A stretch of DNA of 64,000 bases from Photobacterium kagoshimensis (lineage in GTDB: Bacteria; Pseudomonadota; Gammaproteobacteria; Enterobacterales; Vibrionaceae): positions 403,325 to 467,324 of the forward strand of contig NZ_JAKJSO010000010.1 in the NCBI RefSeq assembly GCF_050337045.1, given 5' to 3'. The notes under the pieces are model-generated. The model was not told the origin of the DNA. It ran no database searches and saw only the letters and a program-made list of their open reading frames with translations. Positions 46,180-55,292 of this stretch are shown here, piece after piece (position 1 is the stretch's first letter; each line of letters starts with the position of its first letter). The translations under genes and the position numbers were made by a program.

Positions 46180-47560
46180 AGTGTTTGTTCTCATTGACAG
46201 GCAATAACACATCATCATTGCCGTTACGTTGAATAGCTGAATTTGAGGTCATTGGTTGTGCTTCATTGGAGCATGATGTTTGAGTCCAGAAGACTCGAGG
46301 GTCAAAACTCATTGCTGATAGCATGGTAAACACCACCACGGCCGCAAAGGATAATGCGGCAGGGCCAGGGAATATCGCCATCAAATTTTGCAGCTGTACT
46401 AAAGCCACCAAAATAGCGACCACGAAAATATCAATCATGGACCAACGGCCAATAAATTCCGTCATTCGATAGATCTTTAAGCTTTGAATCGCTTGCTGGG
46501 CTGAGCTTTGATTACCGCGCTTAGCATGAACAAACAGCCACACTAGCGCCATCATTTTTGCTAGAGGGATAATCACACTGGCAAAAAAGATCACAAATGC
46601 GATGGGGTAAGAACCTAGCTTCCATAGCAATACCACCCCACCCATGATCGTCGAACCCTCGGTTTGCCCTAAACTTACGGTATACATCATAGGGTATAAA
46701 TTCGCGGGAATATAAAACACCATAGAGGTCAGCAATAATGCCCACGCCCGCTGTAAACTCGCCGTCGGATCATAAGGGTGTAATCGACTACCACAGCGAT
46801 AACACTTGGTGTGCTTATGCACCACAGCCACATCTAGCGGCGGATTCAGTTGGGCGCAAACATGGCAACTCTCATGATTCCCCGAGATATGGCTGTCTCC
46901 TTCCTTCACACCTGCCAAAGCCTGTAAAGGGTCAATGTGGTGCCACAACCATGTGCGATCCACCATAGAGACAAACTTAACCACTAAACCGGTATAAATA
47001 CAAAATGCCCAAAATGACATGCCTAAACCCACATCGGCCAAGGAAGCAATTTTAATTAAACTCACCAAAACGCCAATCAGGAAAACATCGACCATCAACC
47101 AAGGTTCAATATGGGAAAGCATTCTAGCTATGCGTTTAACCGTTTTTTTATTCGTTTTAGCGTATTTGCCTTGCTGAATATGGCGAGCCTGACGGTATAA
47201 GTACATCACCATCACAATAAAGCAACCCGGCAATACAATAACCGTCAGTAATAGCAAAAGAGCCAATAAGCTGTTTTCAAAATGCTGGAGCATTTGAGCG
47301 GCATGTAACAAGGTAATGTTCTGATTCAAACCCTGTACGCTAAACGACATAAATGGAAAACTAACGCTAAGCGCTAACATGACTAAGGTCGCGATGCCAA
47401 AAGCCATGGGCCGTTGAAACGGCTGATGTATCTGTTTCACCACACCATGATGACAACGTGGGCATGATGCTTTATCGCCTTCGTGAAGCTCGGGCACAGA
47501 CATAACAAGTCCACACTCTTCACAAGCGAGTTTGGCCTCTGTCGAAAAACGATACGTCAT
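46172..47560 (-). CDS. pqiA: PqiA inner-membrane protein
   Basis: A 462-residue protein with two copies of a module made of a zinc-ribbon-like CxxC pair (CEECGLVM with CPRCHHG; CHVCAQL with CYRCGSRLHP) and four membrane helices. This is the PqiA/YebS architecture; it works with PqiB and PqiC in envelope lipid homeostasis. First gene of the pqiABC operon; in E. coli the operon answers to SoxRS, but no SoxS site was identified here. Confidence 0.9.
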   Translation of the reverse strand: MTYRFSTEAKLACEECGLVMSVPELHEGDKASCPRCHHGVVKQIHQPFQRPMAFGIATLVMLALSVSFPFMSFSVQGLNQNITLLHAAQMLQHFENSLLALLLLLTVIVLPGCFIVMVMYLYRQARHIQQGKYAKTNKKTVKRIARMLSHIEPWLMVDVFLIGVLVSLIKIASLADVGLGMSFWAFCIYTGLVVKFVSMVDRTWLWHHIDPLQALAGVKEGDSHISGNHESCHVCAQLNPPLDVAVVHKHTKCYRCGSRLHPYDPTASLQRAWALLLTSMVFYIPANLYPMMYTVSLGQTEGSTIMGGVVLLWKLGSYPIAFVIFFASVIIPLAKMMALVWLFVHAKRGNQSSAQQAIQSLKIYRMTEFIGRWSMIDIFVVAILVALVQLQNLMAIFPGPAALSFAAVVVFTMLSAMSFDPRVFWTQTSCSNEAQPMTSNSAIQRNGNDDVLLPVNENKHYE

Positions 47561-47898
47561 GACTTAACCTATATGATAAATAAGTGATCTTATTATAGAA
47601 AAGATTTGTTCAGTATATTTGTAGCAATTTGTGATAGTCATAATTGCTTCTGCAATTACGACCTCAGATGAGTCAACGCAGTACACAAGCTATTGTGGCC
47701 TATCGCTCAATTTCGCAAAATGTATCAGCTAATAGATAAATCACCTATCAAAATAACGCATTCTTGACCAAAACTCGCCTTATCAGAATACAAGCTACGC
47801 TTGCAAAAAAACACCTTTCAATTAAAATCATTTACATAGCATTTGCTTGCTTTATATGTTTTATAAAAACACAAAGCGAACAACATAACAGGGATAGT
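47561..47898. other. Divergent promoter region, no gene
   Basis: About 340 AT-rich bases between pqiA and the lipoprotein gene. The open frame continues upstream of 47899 to 47764 but lacks a signal for translation there. Nothing else is seen. Confidence 0.4.
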
Positions 47899-48519
47899 AT
47901 GAATAAAATAACCTTAGCGCTTTGCCTCAGTTTCATTTTAACGGGCTGCAATACGACATCAAGTGATCCAAATACCTTTACTTCGCAATGCCGTTATTCA
48001 GAGCTGCTGGGCGATCCGCCGTTAACTTTTACCGTCACAAGTGTAAATGAAGCAAGACTTGATGGTGTTATTTGCTCAGGTTCACTCAATGCATTTGAGA
48101 ATATGCTAGAACATTTTCCTTCCGTGAATACCTTTAAGATAAAAACGATTCCAGGTAGTGCCGATGATGAAACAAACTTAGCGTTATCAACTGTCATTCA
48201 TGCAAATGGCATTACAACGCATATCATGTCAGGTGGTATGGTTGCCAGCGGTGGCACTGACCTATTTTTGGCTGGTGTAGAAAGAACAGCTGAAGACAGC
48301 ACACCACAAATAGGTGTTCATAGCTGGTCTTCATCCGATGGGCGTAATGGTAATACAATCCCACGCGATGACGAAGAGCATCAGAGTTACTTAGACTATT
48401 ACCAAACAATAAACATCAATCCTGACTTTTATTGGTACACCCTAGATGCAGCGCCCGCAGATAACATGCATTGGATGACAGTAGAAGAAATGAAGTATTT
48501 CCATGTACTAACAAAGTAA
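47899..48519 (+). CDS. ClpP/crotonase-like lipoprotein
   Basis: A 206-residue lipoprotein: signal MNKITLALCLSFILTGC with lipobox LTGC. The mature part has MSGGMVASGGTDLFLAGVER, like the SxG-type nucleophile helix of ClpP-fold serine peptidases, and IGVHSWSSSDGRNG with PRDDEEHQSYLDYYQ and a C-terminal YWYTLDAAPADNMHWMT typical of COG3904-type periplasmic proteins. It may be a periplasmic protease-like enzyme; some relatives are annotated as alpha/beta hydrolases. The ATG at 47899 fits the signal peptide and follows AGGGATAG. Confidence 0.6.
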   Translation: MNKITLALCLSFILTGCNTTSSDPNTFTSQCRYSELLGDPPLTFTVTSVNEARLDGVICSGSLNAFENMLEHFPSVNTFKIKTIPGSADDETNLALSTVIHANGITTHIMSGGMVASGGTDLFLAGVERTAEDSTPQIGVHSWSSSDGRNGNTIPRDDEEHQSYLDYYQTININPDFYWYTLDAAPADNMHWMTVEEMKYFHVLTK

Positions 48520-48557
48520 AACCAACCAACTATTGATTTAAGCCGTTCTACACGCAT

Positions 48558-48589
48558 AAAAAAACCACCGCATAAAAGCAGTGGTTTTT
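48558..48589. terminator. Terminator after the ClpP-like lipoprotein gene
   Basis: A-rich arm AAAAACCACCGC pairs with GCAGTGGTTTTT with one mismatch around ATAAAA; it also serves the convergent gene. Confidence 0.75.
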
Positions 48590-48640
48590 AATCATGAACC
48601 ATGAACGAGCAAACAGTTTAGTAGGCTCGATACTAAGCGC

Positions 48641-49129
48641 TTAGATACCTGCGCGTTTTAGCAGGCCCGCCATTAATGGTGAACTTGCTTTCACCATTTT
48701 AGACTTGTTCTTAAACTCACGTGCAAGTGAAACATCATTCATTTCATTTGCAATGTGAATCATTGCTTTGTACATATCACTAGGATTCTTAATACGATTA
48801 GAATCGTTCAGCGGGCTAATGATTTTAACGACATCATTACCGGTTTTATTGTTCGCGTTCGCGTAGTTAAGTACTGAATCAAGTAGCTTATCAAGATCGA
48901 TAGAAAACTCAGAACTTTCCACACCTTGTTTCTTCATTTCTTTCAGGTTTCTTTTACGTACCTGACTGATAATGAATGCTGGCTTATTAATTTTTTTATA
49001 GCCAAAGAAACCAGCTAGGACAAGTAGAGCAACACCGCCTGCTACATACCCCCAAATTGAACCTGAAGACTCCGCTACGGGTTGGATTGCTTCAGCTGCA
49101 CTAACTACAGATACTGGTACATCAGACAT
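48641..49129 (-). CDS. Hypothetical single-span membrane protein
   Basis: A 162-residue protein with one helix near residues 23-42 (IWGYVAGGVALLVLAGFFGY), a short acidic N-terminal part and a basic cytoplasmic domain (ISQVRKRNLKEMKKQG, DLDKLLDSVLNYANANN) of unknown function. The ATG at 49129 is chosen over the frame reaching 49180 because it gives a typical N-terminus. Not assigned to a family; isolated gene. Confidence 0.6.
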   Translation of the reverse strand: MSDVPVSVVSAAEAIQPVAESSGSIWGYVAGGVALLVLAGFFGYKKINKPAFIISQVRKRNLKEMKKQGVESSEFSIDLDKLLDSVLNYANANNKTGNDVVKIISPLNDSNRIKNPSDMYKAMIHIANEMNDVSLAREFKNKSKMVKASSPLMAGLLKRAGI

Positions 49130-49514
49130 ATTCGTAACCTTATTACTTCTATAAATGCTTTCACTGGCCACAGTATGCACTCAATGCGCCAATAACCATG
49201 CGATTAATCAATTTTTACGTTAAATTGAGTGACGAGCTTCAAGGTTTGGCTGTTCGCTCGTATTTATTGCTGCATAAAACCCCAGAAACATAGACCTGCT
49301 TGCCGACAAACAAAATCACCCAATTATCTGCACCTTTTAAATCGGAGTTAAAGAATGATCTAACATTCGATCTCCTGCATCCCCTTCATCACGCCGTTCT
49401 GATTGACACCCAAGCTGATTACGCCAAAGTGCGCGTAGATGCATAAAATTTGAACATTTTTTAATCTTGACTAGTGTTGACTATGATCTCACTGACTCAT
49501 TCAAAGGAGTGAAT
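49130..49514. other. Divergent promoter region, no gene
   Basis: About 385 bases between the membrane-protein gene and the alkylsulfatase gene, with no credible frame and no strong repeat. It should hold both promoters. Confidence 0.4.
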
Positions 49515-51470
49515 ATGAAGCACTACGCGATTGCGTTGCTAACAACCGTCATTGCTTTTCATAGCTACGCGGTTGATCCCAAGCCCGCAACACAAGCCAC
49601 CATAGATGCCAACCAAACCGTTTTAAATACCCTACCCTTTAAAGATAAAAAAGACTTCGACGATGCACAACGCGGCCTTATTGCCAAGCAAGATACTGTG
49701 ACAATAAAGAACGAAAAAGGTGATGTTGTTTGGGATTTGGAAGCCTATAAAAAATTTATCACCCTTGAAAACCCCGCTCCTGACAGCGTAAACCCGAGCC
49801 TGTGGCGTAACGCCCAGCTCAATATGGTTAATGGCTTATTTGAAGTGACCGATGGGATCTATCAAGTTCGCGGCTATGATCTCAGCAATATTACCTTCAT
49901 CAAAGGTAAAACAGGTTGGATTGTTTTTGACCCACTCATTTCGCAAGAAACCGCTAAGGCCGCATTAGATTTCATTAACAGTGAGCTTGGTGAGCGACCA
50001 GTGGTAGCGGTTGTGTACAGCCATAGCCATATTGACCATTTTGGCGGTGTACGCGGTATTGTTAACGAACAAGATGTCATCGATGGCAAAGTCACCATTA
50101 TTGCTTCTCATGGCTTTACTGAACATGCGGTATCAGAAAATGTTATTGCAGGTAATGCGATGGGACGCCGTGCGATTTATATGTATGGTGCTCTACTCCC
50201 TCGCGATGAATTCAGTGGTGTGAATGGTGGCTTAGGCCAAACCACCTCAACCGGCCTTGCGACCCTGATCAAACCAACCGATATTATTGAAAAAACGGGC
50301 GATGAACGTACTGTCGATGGCATTAAGATGGTCTTCCAATACACACCAGGATCAGAAGCGCCTACAGAAATAAACACTTGGTTCCCCGACAAAAAAGCCC
50401 TGTGGATGGCAGAAAATAGCACCAATACCATGCATAACATTCTCACCCTTCGTGGCGCCCAGGTACGTGATGCACTGAAATGGTCTGGTTACCTCCAAGA
50501 GACCATAGAAACATGGGGTGATGAAGTAGAAGTGAAGTTCCAAAGTCACCACTGGCCATTGTGGGGACAAGCCGATATTGTCGACTACTTCAAAAAACAA
50601 CGTGACATGTACAAGTACACCCACGATCAAACCGTGCGCTTGATGAACCAAGGGTATATCGGTTCTGAAATTTCAGAAATTATTCATTTCCCTGATGCAT
50701 TAGATAAAAACTGGAGTACCCGTGGCTACTACGGTACGTTGCGCCATAACAGCCGCGCTGTGTACCAACGCTACATGGGTTGGTATTCAGGTAATCCATC
50801 CGACCTTAATAACCTGCCACCAGCCGATGCCGCCCAAAAATACGTTGAGTATATGGGTGGTGAAGATGCTGCGATTAGCAAAGCCAAAGCCGACTTTGAT
50901 AAAGGAGAATACCGCTGGGTTGCTGAAGTGATGAAGCACGTTGTGTTTGCTAACCCCGACAGTAAAAACGGCAAAATGCTACTTGCAGACACATATGAGC
51001 AGTTAGGCTACCAAGCCGAATCAGGCCCTTGGCGTTCAGTCTATCTACAAGGTGCCTATGAACTGCGCAATGGCACACCGAGTGCGGGAGGCACTACCAC
51101 AGCCTCGCCAGATATCATCAAAAATATGCCACCAGAGATGTTATTTGATTATCTCGCAGTACGTATTCTGCCAGAAAAAGCCGCGGGTAAAGACTTCGCT
51201 ATCAACATCGATTTCACCGATTTAGACCAACAATATACGCTGTATGTTGAGAACTCAGTCCTCAACCACACGAAGAAGCTAACAGATAAGCCTGACGTCA
51301 GCTTAACCCTAACGAAAGCCGCTCTCGACGATGTGCAACTGGGTAATATTACATTAGAGAAAGCCATTGCTGATGGCGATATAAAAGTCAAAGGCAACGA
51401 ACAAGTCTTTAAAGACTTTGTTGGCATGCTAGATACCTTTAATTTCTGGTTTAATATCGTGACACCATAA
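49515..51470 (+). CDS. Alkylsulfatase (SdsA/YjcS family)
   Basis: A 651-residue exported enzyme of the linear primary alkylsulfatase family. A signal peptide (HYAIALLTTVIAFHSYA) precedes a metallo-beta-lactamase domain with the zinc motif YSHSHIDHFGGVRG, a glutamate in WMAENSTNTMHN, a central helical dimerisation domain, and a C-terminal SCP2-like domain (about 530-650, LTKAALDDVQLGNITLEKAI) thought to hold the alkyl chain. It releases sulfate from detergents such as SDS. The ATG at 49515 has AAGGAG 7 bases upstream. A small secreted protein gene follows closely. Confidence 0.88.
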   Translation: MKHYAIALLTTVIAFHSYAVDPKPATQATIDANQTVLNTLPFKDKKDFDDAQRGLIAKQDTVTIKNEKGDVVWDLEAYKKFITLENPAPDSVNPSLWRNAQLNMVNGLFEVTDGIYQVRGYDLSNITFIKGKTGWIVFDPLISQETAKAALDFINSELGERPVVAVVYSHSHIDHFGGVRGIVNEQDVIDGKVTIIASHGFTEHAVSENVIAGNAMGRRAIYMYGALLPRDEFSGVNGGLGQTTSTGLATLIKPTDIIEKTGDERTVDGIKMVFQYTPGSEAPTEINTWFPDKKALWMAENSTNTMHNILTLRGAQVRDALKWSGYLQETIETWGDEVEVKFQSHHWPLWGQADIVDYFKKQRDMYKYTHDQTVRLMNQGYIGSEISEIIHFPDALDKNWSTRGYYGTLRHNSRAVYQRYMGWYSGNPSDLNNLPPADAAQKYVEYMGGEDAAISKAKADFDKGEYRWVAEVMKHVVFANPDSKNGKMLLADTYEQLGYQAESGPWRSVYLQGAYELRNGTPSAGGTTTASPDIIKNMPPEMLFDYLAVRILPEKAAGKDFAINIDFTDLDQQYTLYVENSVLNHTKKLTDKPDVSLTLTKAALDDVQLGNITLEKAIADGDIKVKGNEQVFKDFVGMLDTFNFWFNIVTP

Positions 51471-51509
51471 GGCTTGTTCTATCTTAAAAATCATACACAT
51501 GGAGTGTAC

Positions 51510-51995
51510 ATGAAAGTATCAACACTATTATTGATACTCTCATTATTAGGAGCAAGCTCAGCCGCTTGGGCTTGCTCTTACGATGGGCAATTCAATAACC
51601 CTTTTGCAGAAAGCTATCCTGGTTCACTAAGCATTGCGTTAGCAACACAGCGTGCAATTAGCCAGCAACAAATAACACAAACCGATAAGCTTGAAGGCCA
51701 ACAAGGGCTTCGACGTGCAAGTTGGTGGCTACAGCTTTTTGTTAAACAAATTACATTATTACCCAATGAGGTACATATATACCTTGTCGATAGCCAATTA
51801 TGGTCAAAATACCAAGTGGGGACCCCCCTAAAAATTCACTCAGATCCACCGCCTAATGGTGAGGTCGTATTGATGTTAAGTGAGTCAGCGTTAGACAATT
51901 TAGTATCAAAGAACATTTCTATTACACAAGCAATGAGGATGGGGCTAGTTAATACCAATGAAAGCGCAAGTAAGATGATTAACATTGGTATTTAA
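51510..51995 (+). CDS. Hypothetical secreted protein next to the alkylsulfatase
   Basis: A 161-residue protein with a signal peptide (LLLILSLLGASSAAWA) then CSYDGQFNNPFAESYPGSLS, a helical middle and a C-terminal LMLSESALDNLVSKNISITQ and AMRMGLV segment that recalls the SCP2-like end of the preceding alkylsulfatase. The start at 51510 follows GGAG. The gap of 39 bases suggests one transcript with the alkylsulfatase. Function unknown; perhaps a lipid- or detergent-binding accessory. Confidence 0.6.
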   Translation: MKVSTLLLILSLLGASSAAWACSYDGQFNNPFAESYPGSLSIALATQRAISQQQITQTDKLEGQQGLRRASWWLQLFVKQITLLPNEVHIYLVDSQLWSKYQVGTPLKIHSDPPPNGEVVLMLSESALDNLVSKNISITQAMRMGLVNTNESASKMINIGI

Positions 51996-52331
51996 TTTCA
52001 CATCAGCGCTAAAACTTTATTTAAAGATAAATTAAGTTGTTTAGAGTTCAAAGTATGACTTACGTCGGCATTTTTAGCTAAATAAAAGACAGAACCAACA
52101 ATAATGAGACCTGCATCGCAGATCCCAAATCTGTTTTTGGAAATTTGCTGTAAAACAGATGAACCAATAAGGTGATGCAAGTCTAAATATTTCAAATAAA
52201 CACACACAAACCTATAGTTATTTGTGATGAGTAGCATAAATACCATTTATCTTAATTTTTAATATTAAAAAACTTTCGTATTCTAATTCCAGATTTGAAA
52301 TTTAATTTCTTTATTTGTTAGGAATGGAATC
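51996..52331. other. Intergenic region upstream of the hexosaminidase
   Basis: About 335 AT-rich bases. A minus-strand frame at 51998-52246 starts and ends without ribosome binding site or family resemblance and is not called. The promoter of the hexosaminidase gene should lie here. Confidence 0.4.
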
Positions 52332-54977
52332 ATGTTGAAACGAAGTCTTCTTTCTTGCGTTGTTCTGACGAGCTTAACGGCTTGTTCGTCTATGTCGCCG
52401 GAGCAATCAACAGTTAATCAACTGGCTGAAAACCTTGATATAAACTACACAGTGATTACTAATCAAGGCGCTGATGACGGCCTTGCTTGTAAAGAACTTC
52501 AAGCCGAATGGGCATCATGTAACAAAGTGAACATGACGCTAACGAATACGGGTGAAGCGGTTAATTCAACAGATTGGACAATCTACTTTCACAGCATCCG
52601 CTTAATTCTAGATGTTGAGAATGATCAATTTAAAATTACTCGCGTAACGGGTGATTTACATAAACTAGAACCGACAGATAAATTTGATGGTTTTACGGCA
52701 GGCGAAGAAGTGGTGATCCCTTTGGTCGCTGAATACTGGCAACTCTTTGAAACTGACTTTATGCCCGGTGCTTTCGTCACAGCCCCAGGTGCAGAAGTAC
52801 GTAATATTATCTCGTTAGATACGCAAGATACGGGTGAATACGTCGATGAAATTATCGGTGTTCAGTTAAAACGTACCCTTGCTGATAATAACATCGTCGC
52901 CACAGCCAATACTCGTTTCGAAAAAAATGCTGACGTGACAGCCGTTGATGCCACAACCCATATTATTCCAACACCTTTAAAAACCACACTAACCTATAAG
53001 AAAGTTAATTTAGCAAACGGGATCTCTATTACTGCCAGCGGTATTGATGCAGACCAAGTTGCAGCGTTAAACCAGCGTGCTGAATTATTAGGGCTAGACA
53101 CCGCTGGCGAGTACCCAGTATCGGTAACAGTCAATAAGCATCAATTTAAAGACGGTGTATCAGGTGCATACAAACTTGATATTACTCAAGGTAAAACAAC
53201 CGTTGTTGCTTTTGATGAAGCAGGGGCATTCTACGGCGTTCAATCGTTACTTGCGCTCGTCAACTTGGATAACTCAGAAATTCCAACCCTGAATATTCAA
53301 GATGCTCCACGTTTTGAATACCGTGGCGTCATGGTTGATGTGGCACGTAACTTCCACTCGAAAGCCGCTATTTTAGCGACTGTGGACCAAATGGCCGCTT
53401 ACAAGCTAAACAAATTACACCTCCACCTAACAGATGATGAAGGTTGGCGTATAGAAATCCCTGGCCTTCCTGAACTAACCGATATTGGTGGCAAGCGCTG
53501 CTTTGATGAATCAGAAACAAGCTGCTTATTGCCTCAATTAGGCTCTGGCGCTGATTCAAATAACTTTGGGTCTGGTTTCTTCACAACAGAAGACTATGTT
53601 GAAATTCTAACATACGCCAAAAACCGTAATATCGAAGTGATCCCTGAAATAGATATGCCCGCTCACTCACGTGCAGCAGTAATGTCGATGGAAGCGCGTT
53701 ACGCTCGTCTTGCAGCTGAAGGCAAAATGGAAGCAGCGAACCAATACCGCCTGATGGATCCAAAAGACCAATCAAACGTGACAACGGTTCAGTTCTACAA
53801 CAAACAAAGTTTCATCAACCCGTGTCTAGATTCATCTGCAACCTTTGTCGATAAAGTGATCACTGAAGTAGCGGCAATGCACAAAGCTGCTGGTGTACCG
53901 CTATCAACATGGCACTTCGGTGGCGATGAAGCGAAAAACATCAAACTTCATGCGGGTTTCCAAGATATCAACGATAAAGAAAAAATCGCATGGAAAGGTG
54001 ATTTAGACCTGTCGAAACAAGATTTCCCATTTGCCAAATCCCCACAATGTCAGTCGCTTATCGCAAGCGGTGAAGTGGCAGATTTCGAGCACTTGCCAAG
54101 TCACTTTGCCGAGCAAGTCTCTAAAATTGTTGCAGATAAAGGCATCCCACACTTCCAAGCGTGGCAAGATGGCCTGAAACACTCGAAAAATGCAGATGCA
54201 TTTGCAACAGAGTCAGTGCGTGCTAACTTCTGGGATACGCTGTACTGGGGCGGCGGTGCGTCAGCTTATGAGTGGGCAGATAAAGGCTATGACGTCGTAA
54301 TCTCTAACCCAGATTACGTTTACATGGACTTCCCATACGAAGTCGATGCAAAAGAGCGTGGCTACTACTGGGCAACGCGTGCAACCGATACCCGTAAAAT
54401 GTTTGGTTTCGCGCCAGAAAATCTACCTCAAAATGCGGAAACATCAGTAGATCGTGACGGTAACGGCTTTGAAAGTGCAGGTACAGTCACCCCGAAGAAA
54501 CCTTTCTATGGCCTATCTGCTCAACTTTGGTCTGAAACAGTCCGTACTGATGAGCAATACGAGTACATGGTGTTCCCGCGTGTAATAGCTGCTGCTGAGC
54601 GTGCATGGCATGAGGCATCTTGGGAAAATGCATACAAAGCAGGTGTTAAATACTCACAAGCAACTAACCGAGTAAACAAACAAGCGCAACTTACTGATTG
54701 GACGAAATTTGCGAACACTATGGGCCAACGTGAACTCGCAAAACTTGAAAGAGCAGGCATAGATTACCGTTTACCTATCCCAGGTGCTGAGATTAACAAT
54801 GGTCAATTAAGCATGAACGTATCTTTCCCAGGTGTAACGCTAGAGTATTCTGTCGATGGCGGTAAAACATGGGCTAAATACGACAATAGCAACAAGCCAA
54901 CCGTCGCGGGTGAGGTTCAAATTCGTTCCGCATCTTTCACAGGCGAACGTGTTAGTCGAGTAACAAACGTTAAATAA
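52332..54977 (+). CDS. GH20 beta-N-acetylhexosaminidase (chitobiase) lipoprotein
   Basis: An 881-residue outer-membrane lipoprotein (lipobox LTAC at about residue 19). Domains in order: an N-terminal CHB_HEX carbohydrate-binding domain (VNMTLTNTGEAVNSTDWTIY), a GH20b domain, a GH20 TIM barrel with RGVMVDVARNF, KLHLHLTDDEGWRIEI and the catalytic Asp532-Glu533 in HFGGDEAKN, and a C-terminal CHB_HEX_C domain. It splits chitobiose and short chitooligosaccharides to N-acetylglucosamine, as in Vibrio chitobiases. Own promoter; strong terminator. Confidence 0.93.
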   Translation: MLKRSLLSCVVLTSLTACSSMSPEQSTVNQLAENLDINYTVITNQGADDGLACKELQAEWASCNKVNMTLTNTGEAVNSTDWTIYFHSIRLILDVENDQFKITRVTGDLHKLEPTDKFDGFTAGEEVVIPLVAEYWQLFETDFMPGAFVTAPGAEVRNIISLDTQDTGEYVDEIIGVQLKRTLADNNIVATANTRFEKNADVTAVDATTHIIPTPLKTTLTYKKVNLANGISITASGIDADQVAALNQRAELLGLDTAGEYPVSVTVNKHQFKDGVSGAYKLDITQGKTTVVAFDEAGAFYGVQSLLALVNLDNSEIPTLNIQDAPRFEYRGVMVDVARNFHSKAAILATVDQMAAYKLNKLHLHLTDDEGWRIEIPGLPELTDIGGKRCFDESETSCLLPQLGSGADSNNFGSGFFTTEDYVEILTYAKNRNIEVIPEIDMPAHSRAAVMSMEARYARLAAEGKMEAANQYRLMDPKDQSNVTTVQFYNKQSFINPCLDSSATFVDKVITEVAAMHKAAGVPLSTWHFGGDEAKNIKLHAGFQDINDKEKIAWKGDLDLSKQDFPFAKSPQCQSLIASGEVADFEHLPSHFAEQVSKIVADKGIPHFQAWQDGLKHSKNADAFATESVRANFWDTLYWGGGASAYEWADKGYDVVISNPDYVYMDFPYEVDAKERGYYWATRATDTRKMFGFAPENLPQNAETSVDRDGNGFESAGTVTPKKPFYGLSAQLWSETVRTDEQYEYMVFPRVIAAAERAWHEASWENAYKAGVKYSQATNRVNKQAQLTDWTKFANTMGQRELAKLERAGIDYRLPIPGAEINNGQLSMNVSFPGVTLEYSVDGGKTWAKYDNSNKPTVAGEVQIRSASFTGERVSRVTNVK

Positions 54978-55007
54978 TTAACGTATAAACAAGCATTCAA
55001 TAAGCAA

Positions 55008-55038
55008 ACGGCACTTCTTCAGAGGTGCCGTCTTTTTT
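55008..55038 (+). terminator. Terminator of the hexosaminidase gene
   Basis: Arms ACGGCAC and GTGCCGT followed by a T run, 30 bases after the stop. Confidence 0.86.
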
Positions 55039-55292
55039 CTAATTCCCTGATTCACATAAAAACCCCACCCAAGCTCCTAATTGGATGTGATACTGCGCCC
55101 TTGCTATCATTTTTGTGAGTATATTAACATTAAGTGTTAACCGTGATCTCAGTTTGACTTTCCTGCAATTGCCCACTCATTTCAACTTCTATATAGTGCC
55201 CTCGCCCATATTTCCGCGGATACTCCTTCAAGCAGTGGCAGTTAACGCTTCCTGGCTATCCATTTTGCAGATAATTATAAAAAGGTATCAAC
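55039..55292. other. Promoter region of the 5'-nucleotidase gene
   Basis: About 250 bases without a gene. A plus-strand frame from 55115 overlaps the 5'-nucleotidase start in another frame and is not called. An AAAAGG site lies just before the ATG at 55293. Confidence 0.4.

Noticed and set aside
40717..49338. 15-base match AATTATCTGCACCTT near 40720 and 49322
   Set aside because: A match of this length is expected by chance in 64 kb and the two promoters share nothing else.
51998..52246. 82-codon minus-strand frame after the alkylsulfatase operon
   Set aside because: No ribosome binding site, no family resemblance, AT-rich intergenic composition.
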